DNA of 64,000 nt, taken from contig QRDG01000923.1 in NCBI GenBank assembly GCA_012064385.1, forward strand, positions 372,001 through 436,000, in the 5' to 3' direction. Each line of letters opens with the position of its first letter. The stretch's first letter is position 1. Position numbers and translations under genes: made by a program. The notes beneath the pieces are model-generated. The model was not told where the DNA came from. It made no database searches and worked only from the letters and a program-made list of their open reading frames with translations. Below, in pieces: positions 10,279-20,110 of this stretch. Source of the stretch: Puccinellia tenuiflora (taxonomy: Eukaryota > Streptophyta > Magnoliopsida > Poales > Poaceae).

Positions 10279-10753
10279 GGTTCTCTCATCAACATGAATG
10301 GCCCTAAGCGAGGGATTCACATGTTAGACACCATGATGGTCGAGTATGACCTGAAGATCAAGACTGGTGAACCAGAAAAAGATGATCTATCGCTTAGCGA
10401 TGGTTTATCAGCCATAGACGATGCAGGTGTATGGAATCGTTACCCAGTAACAAGACGCATCCATGGTGATTATGGTGCTGTTGACATAACTTTCTTACGT
10501 CTTGAGAGAGGTGTTGAGGGGAGACTGTAGAAGTTTCCATATCAGAAGTAAAATGCAGTTTCAGTTTGTGTCTTGGCTGTTTCATCAATGGATTATAAAT
10601 GATGAAATCCGTCTCTTTGATGGGACCATTGGTGAATCAAGTGTCTTAGAGAGGTATGTGGCTGCTGTCACCATGGATTCTTGGATGGAAGTGAACTTCA
10701 ATGTGTTGGCTCCAAATCCTCCAGTTCTTCTAAAGCTTGTTCCTTCTATCTGA
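10279..10753 (+). pseudogene. DUF6598-family gene relic (C-terminal exon)
   Basis: This is the only recognisable host-gene sequence in the window. After a splice-acceptor-like TTCTGTAG, the translation reads GSLINMNGPKRGIHMLD and continues through MVEYDLKIKTGE and a RRIHGDYGAVDIT block. In a second frame it continues with CLGCF, and in a third with DEIRLFDGTIGES to a stop at 10751-10753. This pattern (GPKRGI, YDLKIK, HGDYGA, RLFDG) is characteristic of the DUF6598 proteins, a grass-rich family of unknown function. Frameshifts near 10520 and an in-frame TAA near 10590 break the frame. The first exon is missing, presumably lost or disrupted by the neighbouring retrotransposons. It is a pseudogene or gene fragment. 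Confidence 0.7.
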
Positions 10754-11212
10754 GCAACCATGGACTAGCTACTCAACATATAAAGACTGATTTTGCGGCG
10801 ATCTCAGCTAAGGTGACTTGGTCTACTTTTTTCTAGTCGTTTCTCTATTCGAAAATAATAGGAGCAGGACATCTCAAACTGAGCTAAATGTTGTGAAGCA
10901 GTTGTGTCTTTTGCGATTTGGTCAATATATCAAGTTGGGCAGTCTAGAGTTTGGACTTGTGGCAACAGTGAAGCAATCAAACATTGTCTAATAAACTTAT
11001 TTCTGTCTAAACATTGTCTAAATTATTATGTGTTCCAATTAAGAAAAATAATAAGCTAAGAACAAAAGGTAAACTATTTTTTTGGGTTTTGAAATAAGCA
11101 AAACAAGAACAAACTAAAACAAATAAATAAACATAGAACAACTAATAAACTGAAACAGAATTTAAGAAACTAAAAAGGACTCTAATGAACTTATTAGGGT
11201 AGCAGAAATATT
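10754..11212. other. AT-rich sequence: former 3' flank and Athila-like leader
   Basis: No gene is visible. The left half could be the 3' untranslated region of the DUF6598 relic. From about 11040 the A-rich plus strand (T-rich on the minus strand) resembles the leader that follows the PBS of the Athila-like element at 11213. The exact junction cannot be placed by eye. Confidence 0.35.
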
Positions 11213-11230
11213 TCTCCGGCAACGGCGCCA
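11213..11230 (-). other. Primer-binding site of Athila-like element 1 (Asp tRNA type)
   Basis: The minus strand reads TGGCGCCGTTGCCGGAGA. TGGCGCCGTTGCCGGGGA is the primer site used by Athila-like gypsy elements and pairs with aspartate tRNA; here one G has become A. It lies ten bases inside the LTR end at 11241, so the element runs leftward but is truncated within a few hundred bases. Confidence 0.8.
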
Positions 11231-11240
11231 GAAGAAGGGT

Positions 11241-12135
11241 TGATAACTTCGATCCGGATTTTGGATGTAGTATAAAGCTTTTTTTTCCTAAGAGACCAAA
11301 GGTTTATCAAACTGATAAGTATGTGTTTGGCAAGTTTATTTCTAACAAGTGTAAGAAAGGATAAATAACTTTTGTTAACCGGCCAATTTTATTCTTTTTA
11401 AGGGGTTGTTTGATGGATTAAAATAGGCAGGCCAAAGGTTCCACCCACAGCTGCACATAAGTAATGGGATAATAAAGATATATTAAATATTGTACGTCAT
11501 AAAAGATTCATCTAATAACATGTATATATGAGAGCAATGTGTCCTTATGTCACCATAGCCTTACAGTTGCAAAACAATAGACTATAGATTCATTTGTCCA
11601 ACCTCAGCCATGTTCCGTCTTGGGAGCTTACCTCCGTTATTAAGATTAACAGACAAAACATTACGTTTGACGACATCATTGTTGTTATCCAGATAATCAC
11701 CTCCATCTATAGTACCCCTTTCTCTCACTGGGTTCACACATAGCTTTCCGCTCTTATCGGCCTATGCCTTTACCTTGATAAACTTTGAGGTTTTGGATAC
11801 TTGACAAGTCCTAAGAATGAGGCATAGACTAGAGAACATACATGTGCAACATATAGAGCTAGTTAAACTAATATCTCATAAACGAAAGGTGCACAAACTT
11901 TGCGAGGCTAGGCCTCAGCCCTCTGCCCGAGGGCACTACTCACACATCACGATTAGATCAACAATTAAAAACATATTATCGAAAATAGTACTTGGATATG
12001 AATGATTGATAGTCTTAAATGTTGTCAATCTAAAAGAGATCTATATTACAAGTAGAATATATCTATGGAGATGCTAGGAGAGGTGAAATGGTGATGGAGC
12101 GGTGACGGCAGCAACACTTTGAAAAGGGATAATGG
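11241..12135 (-). repeat. Athila-like LTR 1, left part (3' end of the LTR)
   Basis: The LTR starts TGATAACTTCG on the plus strand next to a PBS and is interrupted at 12135 by the Angela-type element. Its other part is 41736-42177, which ends TGCATCA. Without the insertion the LTR is about 1.34 kb with a TGAT/ATCA terminal repeat. It is the 5' LTR of a minus-strand element whose body is almost entirely lost to the left. Confidence 0.75.
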
Positions 12136-14246
12136 TGAAGGGGTCGCAACATGGAAAACAATTTTTCTTCTACGCAACAAACGGAATAAACCCCAAGGAT
12201 CTAGATCTACTAGATGAAGATAGCGAAGGTGAGATCCAATCTCTTACCCTTGAAGATCAACAAACGTGTTTTGTCGGTGCAGGGGTTGGCTAGTCGATCC
12301 CGCAACTAGACTCTCGTCTAGTCGCGAGGAGATGTATTATCCACGAGATCCAATCCGATGAAGTGCTGCAACGGGAAACACCTCCGCGGTATCCACACGT
12401 ACGGCTCGATGAAGACGTCCACTCCTTGATCCCGCAAGCGAGGTAGACGTGGCCTTGATGATCTCAGCAACACGACGGTGTGGTGGTGATGATGACGATC
12501 TCCACGAGCAGGGCTTCGCCAAGCCAAGCAAGAGGAGAGGGAGAGGAGGAGGTGGCTCAACCCCTAGGGCTAGGGGGTGCGGCAGCTTGAGGTGGAGATG
12601 GTGGTGGCGCAGCCCTCTATGAGAGAGGGGTGCGGCTAGGGTTAGGGTTTTAGGGTGGAGAAGATGGTGCGGCTAGGGCAACTTGGGGGGCAGCTCAATG
12701 GTGTGCCGCACCCCTCCCCTCCTCCCCACAAATAGGTGGCCGGCTAGGGTTAGGGTAGGGGCCGGCCGGCCCCCCTTTAGCTTGGCCCCCAAGCTGAGAG
12801 GGTGTTTGGTTAGGCTTTGGCGTATAAGCCCAAAAAGCACCTAAATAGGTGTTTTTGGCTTTTGGCTTTTGACGTATGTTTTACTATGGTATAAGCCAAA
12901 AGTCAAAAGCCAAAAGCACCTAATTAGGTGCTTTTATGGCTTATAAGCCAAAGCCAAAAGCCAAGAAAAAACCTAACCAAACACCCCCTAAGTGGACTCG
13001 GGCTTGGGCCTTTCCTAAAGGAAAGGGGGCCTAACTCCTAGTCCAACTAGGAGTAGGACTCCCCCTTTCTTTTGTCCCAGTCGAACCAGCCCATGTGGGC
13101 CCTAGGGTGGTGTGGCACACACATGTGGTGGCTGCATCCCCTTAGTCCATGTGGGCCCCATACAATATGTGGGTCCCACTTCTAGACCCCTCTAGAACAT
13201 TCCGGAACCTTCCGGTACCCTATACAAATTTCCCGGAACCTTTCCGAAACCTCCGGAAACCACTTTCCTTATATGAATCTTATTCTCCGGACTCCTCCAG
13301 AACTCCTCGTGACGTCCGGGATCCCATCCGAGACTCTGAATCACCATTCCTTCATTTCATTATTTATCTCATCGCAAAACCTAATTTCATCGGAGCGTTA
13401 AGTGTGTGACCCAACGGGTTCAGGAATGCATAGACATGATCATATCAATAATTAATATCGGGACCGGGATGCCCATATTAATTCCTATGCACTCAACAAA
13501 ACTCTTTCTCGATTGAACCACGATGCCAGAGATTCAATTAATCTCATATACGATTCCCTTTGTCTCACGATATTTTACTTGCCCGAGACTTAATCGTTGA
13601 CATCCCCATGTCTAGTTTAATCTCGTTACCAGCAAGTTCTCTTTACTCGTCCATAATATAGCATCCCGGTGATTACATCCTAATCACATGTCTGCAAACT
13701 TTTGATGCTATATTACCGAGAAGGCCTGGAGATATCTTCTCCGTCACATGGAGGGACAAATCCCACTCTTGATTCATATCACCCAACAACCCACCGTCGG
13801 AGATACCTGAAAGCCACCTTTATAATCACCCAGTTACGAAGTGACGTTTGATGTCCACAAAGTATTCCTCCGGTGAATGGGAGTGATATAATCTCATGGT
13901 CTAAGGAAACTATATTTGGCATATTTAAAGTGTTGACAACAAAACTTTGTGACACGATTAATTCTAACGCTTTATTATTTGGGTCATGTCCATCACATCA
14001 TTACTCCTAATGATATGACCCCATCATCAAGTGACTATAACAAGTCCATAGTTAGGAAACGCTAACTATCTCTTGATCAACGAACTAGTCCTGTAGAGGC
14101 TCACTAGGGACTCCTGGTGTTTATATTCCACACATGTATTATGTTTCCATTTAATACAATTATATCATGGATAATAAACTATTATCATAAATATGAATAT
14201 GCTTAACGAACCATTTTATTATTGCCTCTAGGGCATATTCCCAACA
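12136..14246 (-). repeat. 3' LTR of the Angela-type element
   Basis: On the plus strand it reads TGAAGGGGTCGC at the left and CCCTAGAGG-complement sequence then TTCCCAACA at the right; it is 2111 bp. It is about 200 bp longer than the 5' LTR because of a foldback MITE at 12800-12987. The GC-rich segment with CTAGGGTTAGGG words is LTR sequence, not telomeric. CCGG-rich blocks near 13200-13320 are typical of this LTR group. Confidence 0.9.
12800..12987. mobile_element. Foldback MITE in the Angela 3' LTR
   Basis: A block of about 188 bp begins GGGTGTTTGGTTAGG and ends CCTAACCAAACACCC, and it is nearly palindromic throughout (AAAAGCACCTAAATAGGTG and AAGCACCTAATTAGGTGC arms). The paired LTR at 40488-40497 lacks it, which proves insertion after the Angela element arrived. 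No clear target duplication is visible at the edges. The TIR is of the GGGTGTTTGG kind common in grass MITEs; I leave the superfamily open. Confidence 0.8.
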
Positions 14247-14261
14247 GTCTCCCACTTGCAC
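14247..14261 (-). other. Polypurine tract of the Angela-type element
   Basis: The minus strand reads GTGCAAGTGGGAGAC immediately before the LTR start TGTTGGG. This is the plus-strand primer tract typical of Angela/BARE1 elements and confirms minus-strand orientation. From here to 14413 there is only short non-coding Angela interior. Confidence 0.8.
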
Positions 14262-14418
14262 TAGAGTCAATAATCTAGTTTACATTTTCCTCGATCCAAC
14301 ACTCATGGAGTCTCACTCATGAAGTCTCAGTGCTTGATCATGTTTGCTTGTGAAAGAGGTTCTGTCCGTGCTCTGTACTTATACAGTTCTTTTATGTTCT
14401 TTGCAAGATTGTAACTCT

Positions 14419-15380
14419 TGTCGGCACAGTGGAAACCAGGGTACCACGGGCCAGCCCGCCAGGGCCCACGACACTCTTCAGAAAATTTCGCTAAGGACCA
14501 GGCTCTCCAAGCCTGGCGAGCCTCGCGAGGGTTTTTCCTCGCGAGGGACCTCTCCTCGAGAGGGCATCTCCAAGGATCAAACCGAAAGGCTCGTCGAGGC
14601 TTTCGGCCTCGCAGGGTTCCTTCCCCACGAAGCAGGCTCTGCCTCCGCGGCAGAGCGCACATGGGCTCTGCGCCCTCCGCAGAGTCATGGGCGCGCCAGC
14701 GCGCGGTGACGACAGCGCCGCAGTTGCTGTTCTCATGTATAAAGCAGTCAACAACACTGCACCAAGCAAAGGAGCTACAAGAATTGCCGTTTCGGTGATA
14801 AGGGGACCGTCTGCTGCTACGCTCCAAGGACGACGTCACCGTGGGGCACCTCCCGAGCCTCAGCAGCGCCAGCCCACCGTCCTGGCTGGACGGTGACTTT
14901 TCCAGCTTTGGTGACGCCGCTCCCTGCCATGGACCGCGTCCATGGACTCTCCCTTTATTGTGCACCCGTCCTCCTCCTTCGTCGCCATGTGGTAACCCTT
15001 CCCGCCAAGATATTTGGGGGAAGAGGTCCAGGACACCTATAAAAGGAGGGGAGCATCTTCAGGCAAAGGGGTGGAAAGATCGGAGATCTAGGGTTTGGAG
15101 GGCTGATCTAGCGACAGCCATTGTAGCCACCTCGAGCTTCCCAAGCTTCCTAAGCAAAGCAGTGCAATACAACCAAGCCATGACGTAGGGGTTTTACCTC
15201 TCCAAGAGGGCCCTGAACCTAGGTAACATCATGTGTTCTTCTCTGCAGTGCCGTCCCACAGCGATTCTCGATGAGCTCCGTCGCCGAGGCACGTTGAGCG
15301 TTGTTTGATCCCGCGTTCAGCCCCTTACTCGATTCCTTACCTAGTGAGACACATCCAGTTCCTGGGACAGTTCTCCGACA
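14419..15380 (+). repeat. 5' LTR of Tat-1
   Basis: It starts TGTCGGCACAGTGG and ends GTTCTCCGACA, giving the inverted repeat TGTCGG/CCGACA. A TATAAAAG box at 15038-15045 is followed by sequence that probably starts the transcript, and GTTTTACCTCTCCAAGAGGG is shared in kind with the Tat-2 LTR. It is nearly the same as the LTR at 34331-35305, with a few substitutions and small indels. The GC-rich frames on both strands inside it are not genes. Confidence 0.92.
15038..15045 (+). promoter_or_regulatory. TATA box of the Tat-1 LTR promoter
   Basis: TATAAAAG lies about 340 bp before the LTR end in a CCTATAAAAGGAGG context. The 3' LTR has TATAAAAT at the same place (34949-34956). Position and form fit an RNA polymerase II core promoter; activity is inferred. 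Confidence 0.6.
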
Positions 15381-15381
15381 T

Positions 15382-15400
15382 TTGGCGCGCCAGGTAGGGG
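15382..15400 (+). other. Primer-binding site of Tat-1
   Basis: The sequence TTGGCGCGCCAGGTAGGGG directly follows the LTR. It is of the TGGCGC type seen in Tat-lineage elements, and Tat-2 has TTGGCGCCCACCGTGGGGC at the same place. I do not assign the exact tRNA. Confidence 0.7.
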
Positions 15401-15430
15401 CTGAGGCGCATCTTCAACCTCGACACCGCC

Positions 15431-18400
15431 ATGGTCGGCTCTCGCGCCGAACGTCTCGCTCGCCGGACGGCCAGCGCCGTCACCGCTCCTGCTGGCAACC
15501 CGCGCGGCCGCCCGCGCGGAAGCGCTGCTCCGGAGCGCCACGTCGACCCCGAGCCCCACGTCGAGCATGCAGAGGACAAAAATGACGACCACGCCGAGGA
15601 CGACCTCGGCGAAGAGGAAGCTTCCTCCCTGCACCCGTCGCGGGACCGCGCTGCCTCCTCGCTGGGCCGCCCTGCGCCCAGCCCAGCAACTGCGCTTCTC
15701 ATGGCGCAGGAGCTGCAGCAGTACCGTCCCACGCCGGAGGCTCAAGAAGCCTGGCTCAACCGCCTCTCCGAGCTCGTCGGTGCCGCTCGCGTCGCCGCTC
15801 CTGCACCGTCTCGTTCGCTGGTCCCCTCTGCGCGCGTGGGGGACGTGGCGCACGGCGCGCCTCCTGCACCTCCTCGTCATCCCGCACCCGCTCCAGCTCC
15901 ACCAGTTCCACCGCAACCTGCTCCAGCGGGTAGCGCTGCGCGTTCGGTTAATATGGTTAATTCGGTTCGGTTTATACGGTGAATACGGTTTCGATACTTC
16001 GGTTAATACGGTTTAATACGAAAATACGGTTCGGTTTCGGTAATAACCATTTAGTTTCGGTTATAACCAAACTAACCACAGTTGATGCGAATTTTGAATA
16101 ACACATAAATGTTTTTGCCATATATTTCAGTTTTATATCTTGTACAACCGAGCTATAGATGTTTTGTACGATATAGAAGAAAAAAACAATTAAATTTCGG
16201 AAAAGAGCAAAAAATATACTAGCACTGGGAGTTGAACTCGTGACCACAGGTCAAAAACATATGCTTCCATGTCTTAACCAACAGGCCGGGTGGACTTTAG
16301 TGGATTTTGTACACCGTATGCTCTATATAACAGTTTTGGGTAAAGTTGTGAAATTATTTGATGAGCCGGCATTTCGGTTTTCCGGTTAACCATGTGGTTT
16401 TTCGGTTTTAAACCGAATTAACCATATGTCATATGGTTAGCAATTTTACAAACCGTAACCTAACCACTAATCGTAAAAACCGTAATTTTGGTTACGGTTT
16501 GGTTTTTTTCGGTTCGGTTTTCGGTTTCGGTTTGGTTATGTGCAGCGCTACCAGCGGGGGCTCCTCCTCGCGACAACCGCGCTGCATCGCACGCGTCGTT
16601 GCCGCATGACTGGCAAATCGTGCAGCGAGCCCCTGAGGACGCACGCGTGAACATCGAGCGCCAGCAGGATCGCCACAACCGCGCCGTCCAGGACGTCGCC
16701 ACCACAGGCGCCACCTCCGCGCCACCCTCGCCAATGGCGTGGTCACCTACGGTACGATGGCCGCGTTCACTCGCAGCCTCCGTCGCGTCGTCTGGCCGGT
16801 CAAGTTCAAGACGGATCTTCCTCCGCGCTACGACGGCAAGAACAACCCCCTAGAGTTCCTGCAGCTCTACACTTTGGCCATCCAGGCCGCGGGGGGCGAC
16901 GACAAAGTCATGGCGAACTGGTTCCCCATGGACCTCAAGGACTCCGCGTCCTCGTGGCTCACGAACCTCCCCGCTGAGTCCATCAACACCTGGGAGGATC
17001 TCTGCCGGTGCTTCGTCGCGAACTTCAAGGGCACGTACGAGCGCGGCCTCACGTACAACGACCTCCGCGGCGTACGCCAGAAGCCTGGCGAGACCCTCCG
17101 CAAGTACATCCAGCGCTTCAGCCAGGTGCGCAACAAGATCCCCAATGCCACCAACGCGCAGGTCATTTCGGCATTCCAGGCTGGAGTCACGGACGTGCGG
17201 ATGCTCGAGAAGCTTGGCATCCACGACAACATCACCACCGTCGTCAAGCTCTTCGACTTGGCGGACAAGTGCGCCAAGGCTGAGGAGGGCCGCTTGTTCG
17301 TCAAGAACGAGCCAGGGGACCCTGCCGAGGGATCCAAGAAGAAGAAATCCACCGAGAAGCGCAAGACCACTGCGGTCCTTGCGGCTGAGCCTGACGCCAA
17401 GCAGCCTCGCGCTGCCTCTCCAGCCGCGGACCCCGAGAAGAAAGATCATCGCCCCTTCTGCATCTACCACAACAGGCATTCCCATGCCTCCGAGGACTGC
17501 TACGACCTCAAGAGGCTTCGCGAGGCTCACGAGCAGCAGCAAGGTCGCGGCAGCCGCGGGGGGCGACGCTGGAATAACAACAACTACGACGACAACTACC
17601 AGCAGAACCCTCAAGCCAACGTCGTCCAACCCGCGAACGACAACCTCCCTGCCGAGACTCCTGAGGGCTATCAGGTGCCTCGCGGGGCCGCTTGCATCCT
17701 CGGCGGGGCTCAGGCCCCTAGCTCCAACCGCCACTTCAAGCAACTCGCTCGCGAGATCGCGGCAGCGCTTCCCGGGGTTGAGGCCTCCAGGCCCCTCAAG
17801 TGGTCCCAGTACCCCATCACCTTTGACTCCAGTGACCACCCCAAGTCCACTTCGACTGTTGGCACCATCCCGCTGGTCTGCACCCCTACCATCAACAACA
17901 TTGCAGTCTCTAAGACGCTCATCGATGGGGGTGCATGCCTCAACGTCATCTCTGTCGACACTTTCAAGAAGCTGCAGGTGCCTTACGAGCGGCTCATGCC
18001 CACCAGGCCCTTCTCGGGGGTGACAGAGGGTCTCATGACCCCCTTGGGGCAAGTGAGGCTCGCGGTCACCTTTGGCATGCAAGCCAACTACCGCACCGAG
18101 CTGATCGACTTTGACGTCGCGCACATCGGCCTGCCCTACAACGCCATCCTCGGCTACCCCGCCCTCGCCAAGTTCATGGCGGTGACCCACCACGCCTACA
18201 ACCTCGTCAAGCTTCCCGGCTCGGGTGGCACAATCGTCGTCCGCGACATGGTCTCAGACGCCCTGTACGCTGCGCAAGCGGCCTACAAGGCTGCCGCGGT
18301 GGCGTCCCCCGCTGACGAGGATGAGGAACCCCTCACGAGGCCCCCCACGAAGAAGAAGCAGCTGTTCTCTCAGGAGAAGGCCGCGACGAAGCCGGTGCCT

Positions 18401-18460
18401 CTTGAGGCAAATGGCTCGGGGGCTAGCGTCACCATCGGCGCCAACTTGCCTCCCAAATAG
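15431..18460 (+). pseudogene. Tat-1 gag and protease, split by a hAT insertion
   Basis: Gag starts at ATG 15431, 50 bases after the LTR. A proline/alanine-rich N-terminal part runs to 15930, where the hAT element intervenes, and resumes at 16559. A frameshift near 16720 moves to the frame that stays open to 18460. The Retrotrans_gag domain covers about 16800-17280 (LTNLPAESINTWEDLCRCF, YIQRFSQVRN). A knuckle of CX2HX4HX4C form (CIYHNRHSHASEDC) is near 17458-17500. The aspartic protease motif is LIDGGACLNVIS near 17920, with GG where DSG/DTG is usual. The frame stops at TAG 18458-18460, with RT following in the same frame. The long reverse frame opposite this gene is a shadow. Confidence 0.88.
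15931..16550. mobile_element. Non-autonomous hAT element (620 bp) in Tat-1 gag
   Basis: The block is bounded by 8-bp duplications CCAGCGGG at 15923-15930 and 16551-16558. It has the terminal inverted repeat TAGCGCTGC/GCAGCGCTA. The 8-bp duplication and TIR define the hAT superfamily. It is AT-rich in the middle. Both ends are dense with GGTTCGGTTT, GGTTAA and AACCG words, typical of hAT subterminal transposase sites. It has no transposase, so it moved with help in trans. Removing it joins the two halves of gag in one frame. Confidence 0.92.
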
Positions 18461-18476
18461 GAAAGCGCGCTCGTCG
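18455..18476 (+). other. Conserved UAG context between gag-pro and RT (Tat-1)
   Basis: TAG at 18458-18460 separates gag-pro from RT in the same frame. The stretch from 18455 to 18476 (AAATAGGAAAGCGCGC and six more bases) is identical to 59346-59367 in Tat-2, although neighbouring codons differ widely. It may be a readthrough site, or a glutamine codon lost independently twice. See the findings. Confidence 0.5.
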
Positions 18477-20110
18477 CGTTCCTCAGGGCAAACTCTGACA
18501 TGTTCGCATGGACACCGTCAGATATGTCCAGATTACCGAGGGGGGTGATCGAGCACTACCTAGCCGTGTGTCCAAACGCACGCCCCGTGAAACAAAAGGC
18601 GCGGCGCCAGGCGCCAGAGAAGCAAGATTTCATCGTTCAAGAAGTAGAAAAGTTGAAGAAAGCTAGCATCATCAAGGAAGTTGTCCATCCCACTTGGCTC
18701 TCCAATGGTGTGGTCGTCCCCAAGCACACCGGAGGAAGCCGCCTCTCCATCGACTTCACCGACCTCAACAAAGCTTGCCCCAAGGACCCTTATCCCCTCC
18801 CGAGGATAGACCAGATCGTGGACTCCACCGCCGGCTGCGCACTCCTCTATTTTCTGGATACTTTCTCAGGCTATCACCAGATCAAGATGGCGAAGGAGGA
18901 CGAGGAGAAGACAGCATTTCTCACCCCTTGTGGTGTGTTTTGCTATGTCTGCATGCCTTTCGGCCTGAAAAATGCCGGTGCCACTTTCTAGCGCCTCATG
19001 AGGATCGCCTTGGGGGCTCAAATGGGAAGGAATGCAGAGGCCTACGTCGACGACATCGTGGTCAAGACTCGCGAGAAGGACACACTCATCAAGGACCTCG
19101 AGGAGACCTTTGCCAACCTGCGCAAGGTAAACATCAAGCTGAACCCCGCCAAGTGCGTCTTCGGGGTCCCTTCAGGCAAACTCCTCGGGTTCCTGGTGTC
19201 TCATCGTGGCATCGAAGCAAACCCCGACAAGATCAGAGCCATAGAAGAGATGTAGCCTCCTCGTCGCCTCAAGGACATGCAGCGCTTAGCGGGATGTATG
19301 GCCAGCCTTGGCCGTTTCATCTCCAAGTTCGGCGAGAGGGCGCTGCCGTTTTTCAAGATCATGAAGAGGTCCGGTCCTTTCAAGTGGACCCCTGAAGCGG
19401 CAACGGCCTTCGAGGATCTGAAGAAGTACCTGGCGAGCCCACCCATCATGGTTGCCCCACGCCCTCGCGAGCCTCAGAATCTGTATCTTGCAGCCACTCC
19501 TCAGACGGCAAGCGTGGTCTTGGTGGCTGAAAGGGAAGAGCCAGTCCTCGCCAAGCATAGCTCCGCCTCGCCAAGCCCAGAACTCCTCGCCAAGGACTCC
19601 ACCGAGCCTCGAGAGGAGCCAACCGCTGCCACGTCAACAACCACCCTCGTCGAGCATCCCGTGTACTTCGTCAGCACAGTGCTGCGGGACGCTAGCGAGC
19701 GCTACCCCATGCAACAGAAGCTCCTTTTCTCTCTCCTCAGTGCCTCCAGGAAGCTGCGCCACTTCTTCCAGGGTCACCCCATCAAGGTGGTCACCTCGTA
19801 CCCCCTGGAGCAAGTCCTACGCAACCCAAACGCAACAGATCGCGTCGCAAGCTGGGGCATCGAGCTGCAACCCTTCGAGCTGGAGTTTGACACCACAAGT
19901 GTCATCAAGGGCAGGGCGCTGGCTGATTTCATGGCTGAATGGACGGACACGCGTGAAGAAGAGCCTCAAGAGGAGGAAGCTGCAGCCTCAGGAGGGACGG
20001 AGCCCAGCTACTTGACCATGCACTTCGACGGCGCCTTCGTGGCCCGGAGTGCAGGGGCTGGTGCTGTCCTCACCGCACAAACAGGCGACAAGCTCTACTA
20101 CGCCATCTAG
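18461..20110 (+). pseudogene. Tat-1 reverse transcriptase and RNase H
   Basis: The RT copies element RNA into DNA in cytoplasmic particles. The domain runs from about 18600 to 19200: KEVVHPTWLSNGVVVPK, SIDFTDLNKACPKD, FLDTFSGYHQI, MPFGLKNAGATF, and the catalytic YVDD at 19043-19054. The RT-associated RNase H follows at 19300-19800 (VYFVSTVLRDASERYP, KLRHFFQGHPI). The second, archaeal-type RNase H begins near 20010 (MHFDGAF). In-frame TAG stops at 18989-18991, 19253-19255 and 20108-20110 each replace an expected glutamine codon, and the frame is unbroken across them. It is inactive only through point stops in this part. Confidence 0.92.

Noticed and set aside
12620..12770. GGGTTAGGGTTTTAGGG words resembling plant telomere repeats TTTAGGG
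   Set aside because: They are few, degenerate and recur at the same place in both Angela-type LTRs (also near 40330-40450), so they are LTR sequence.
14327..14965. 212-codon minus-strand frame, repeated near 34158-34681
   Set aside because: It lies in both Tat-1 LTRs, has no domain and comes from CTCGCGAGG-rich sequence.
16850..18193. A 447-codon open frame on the minus strand opposite Tat-1 gag-pro
   Set aside because: It mirrors a GC-rich coding strand, has no domain and no start context. The plus strand clearly encodes gag and protease, so it is a shadow.
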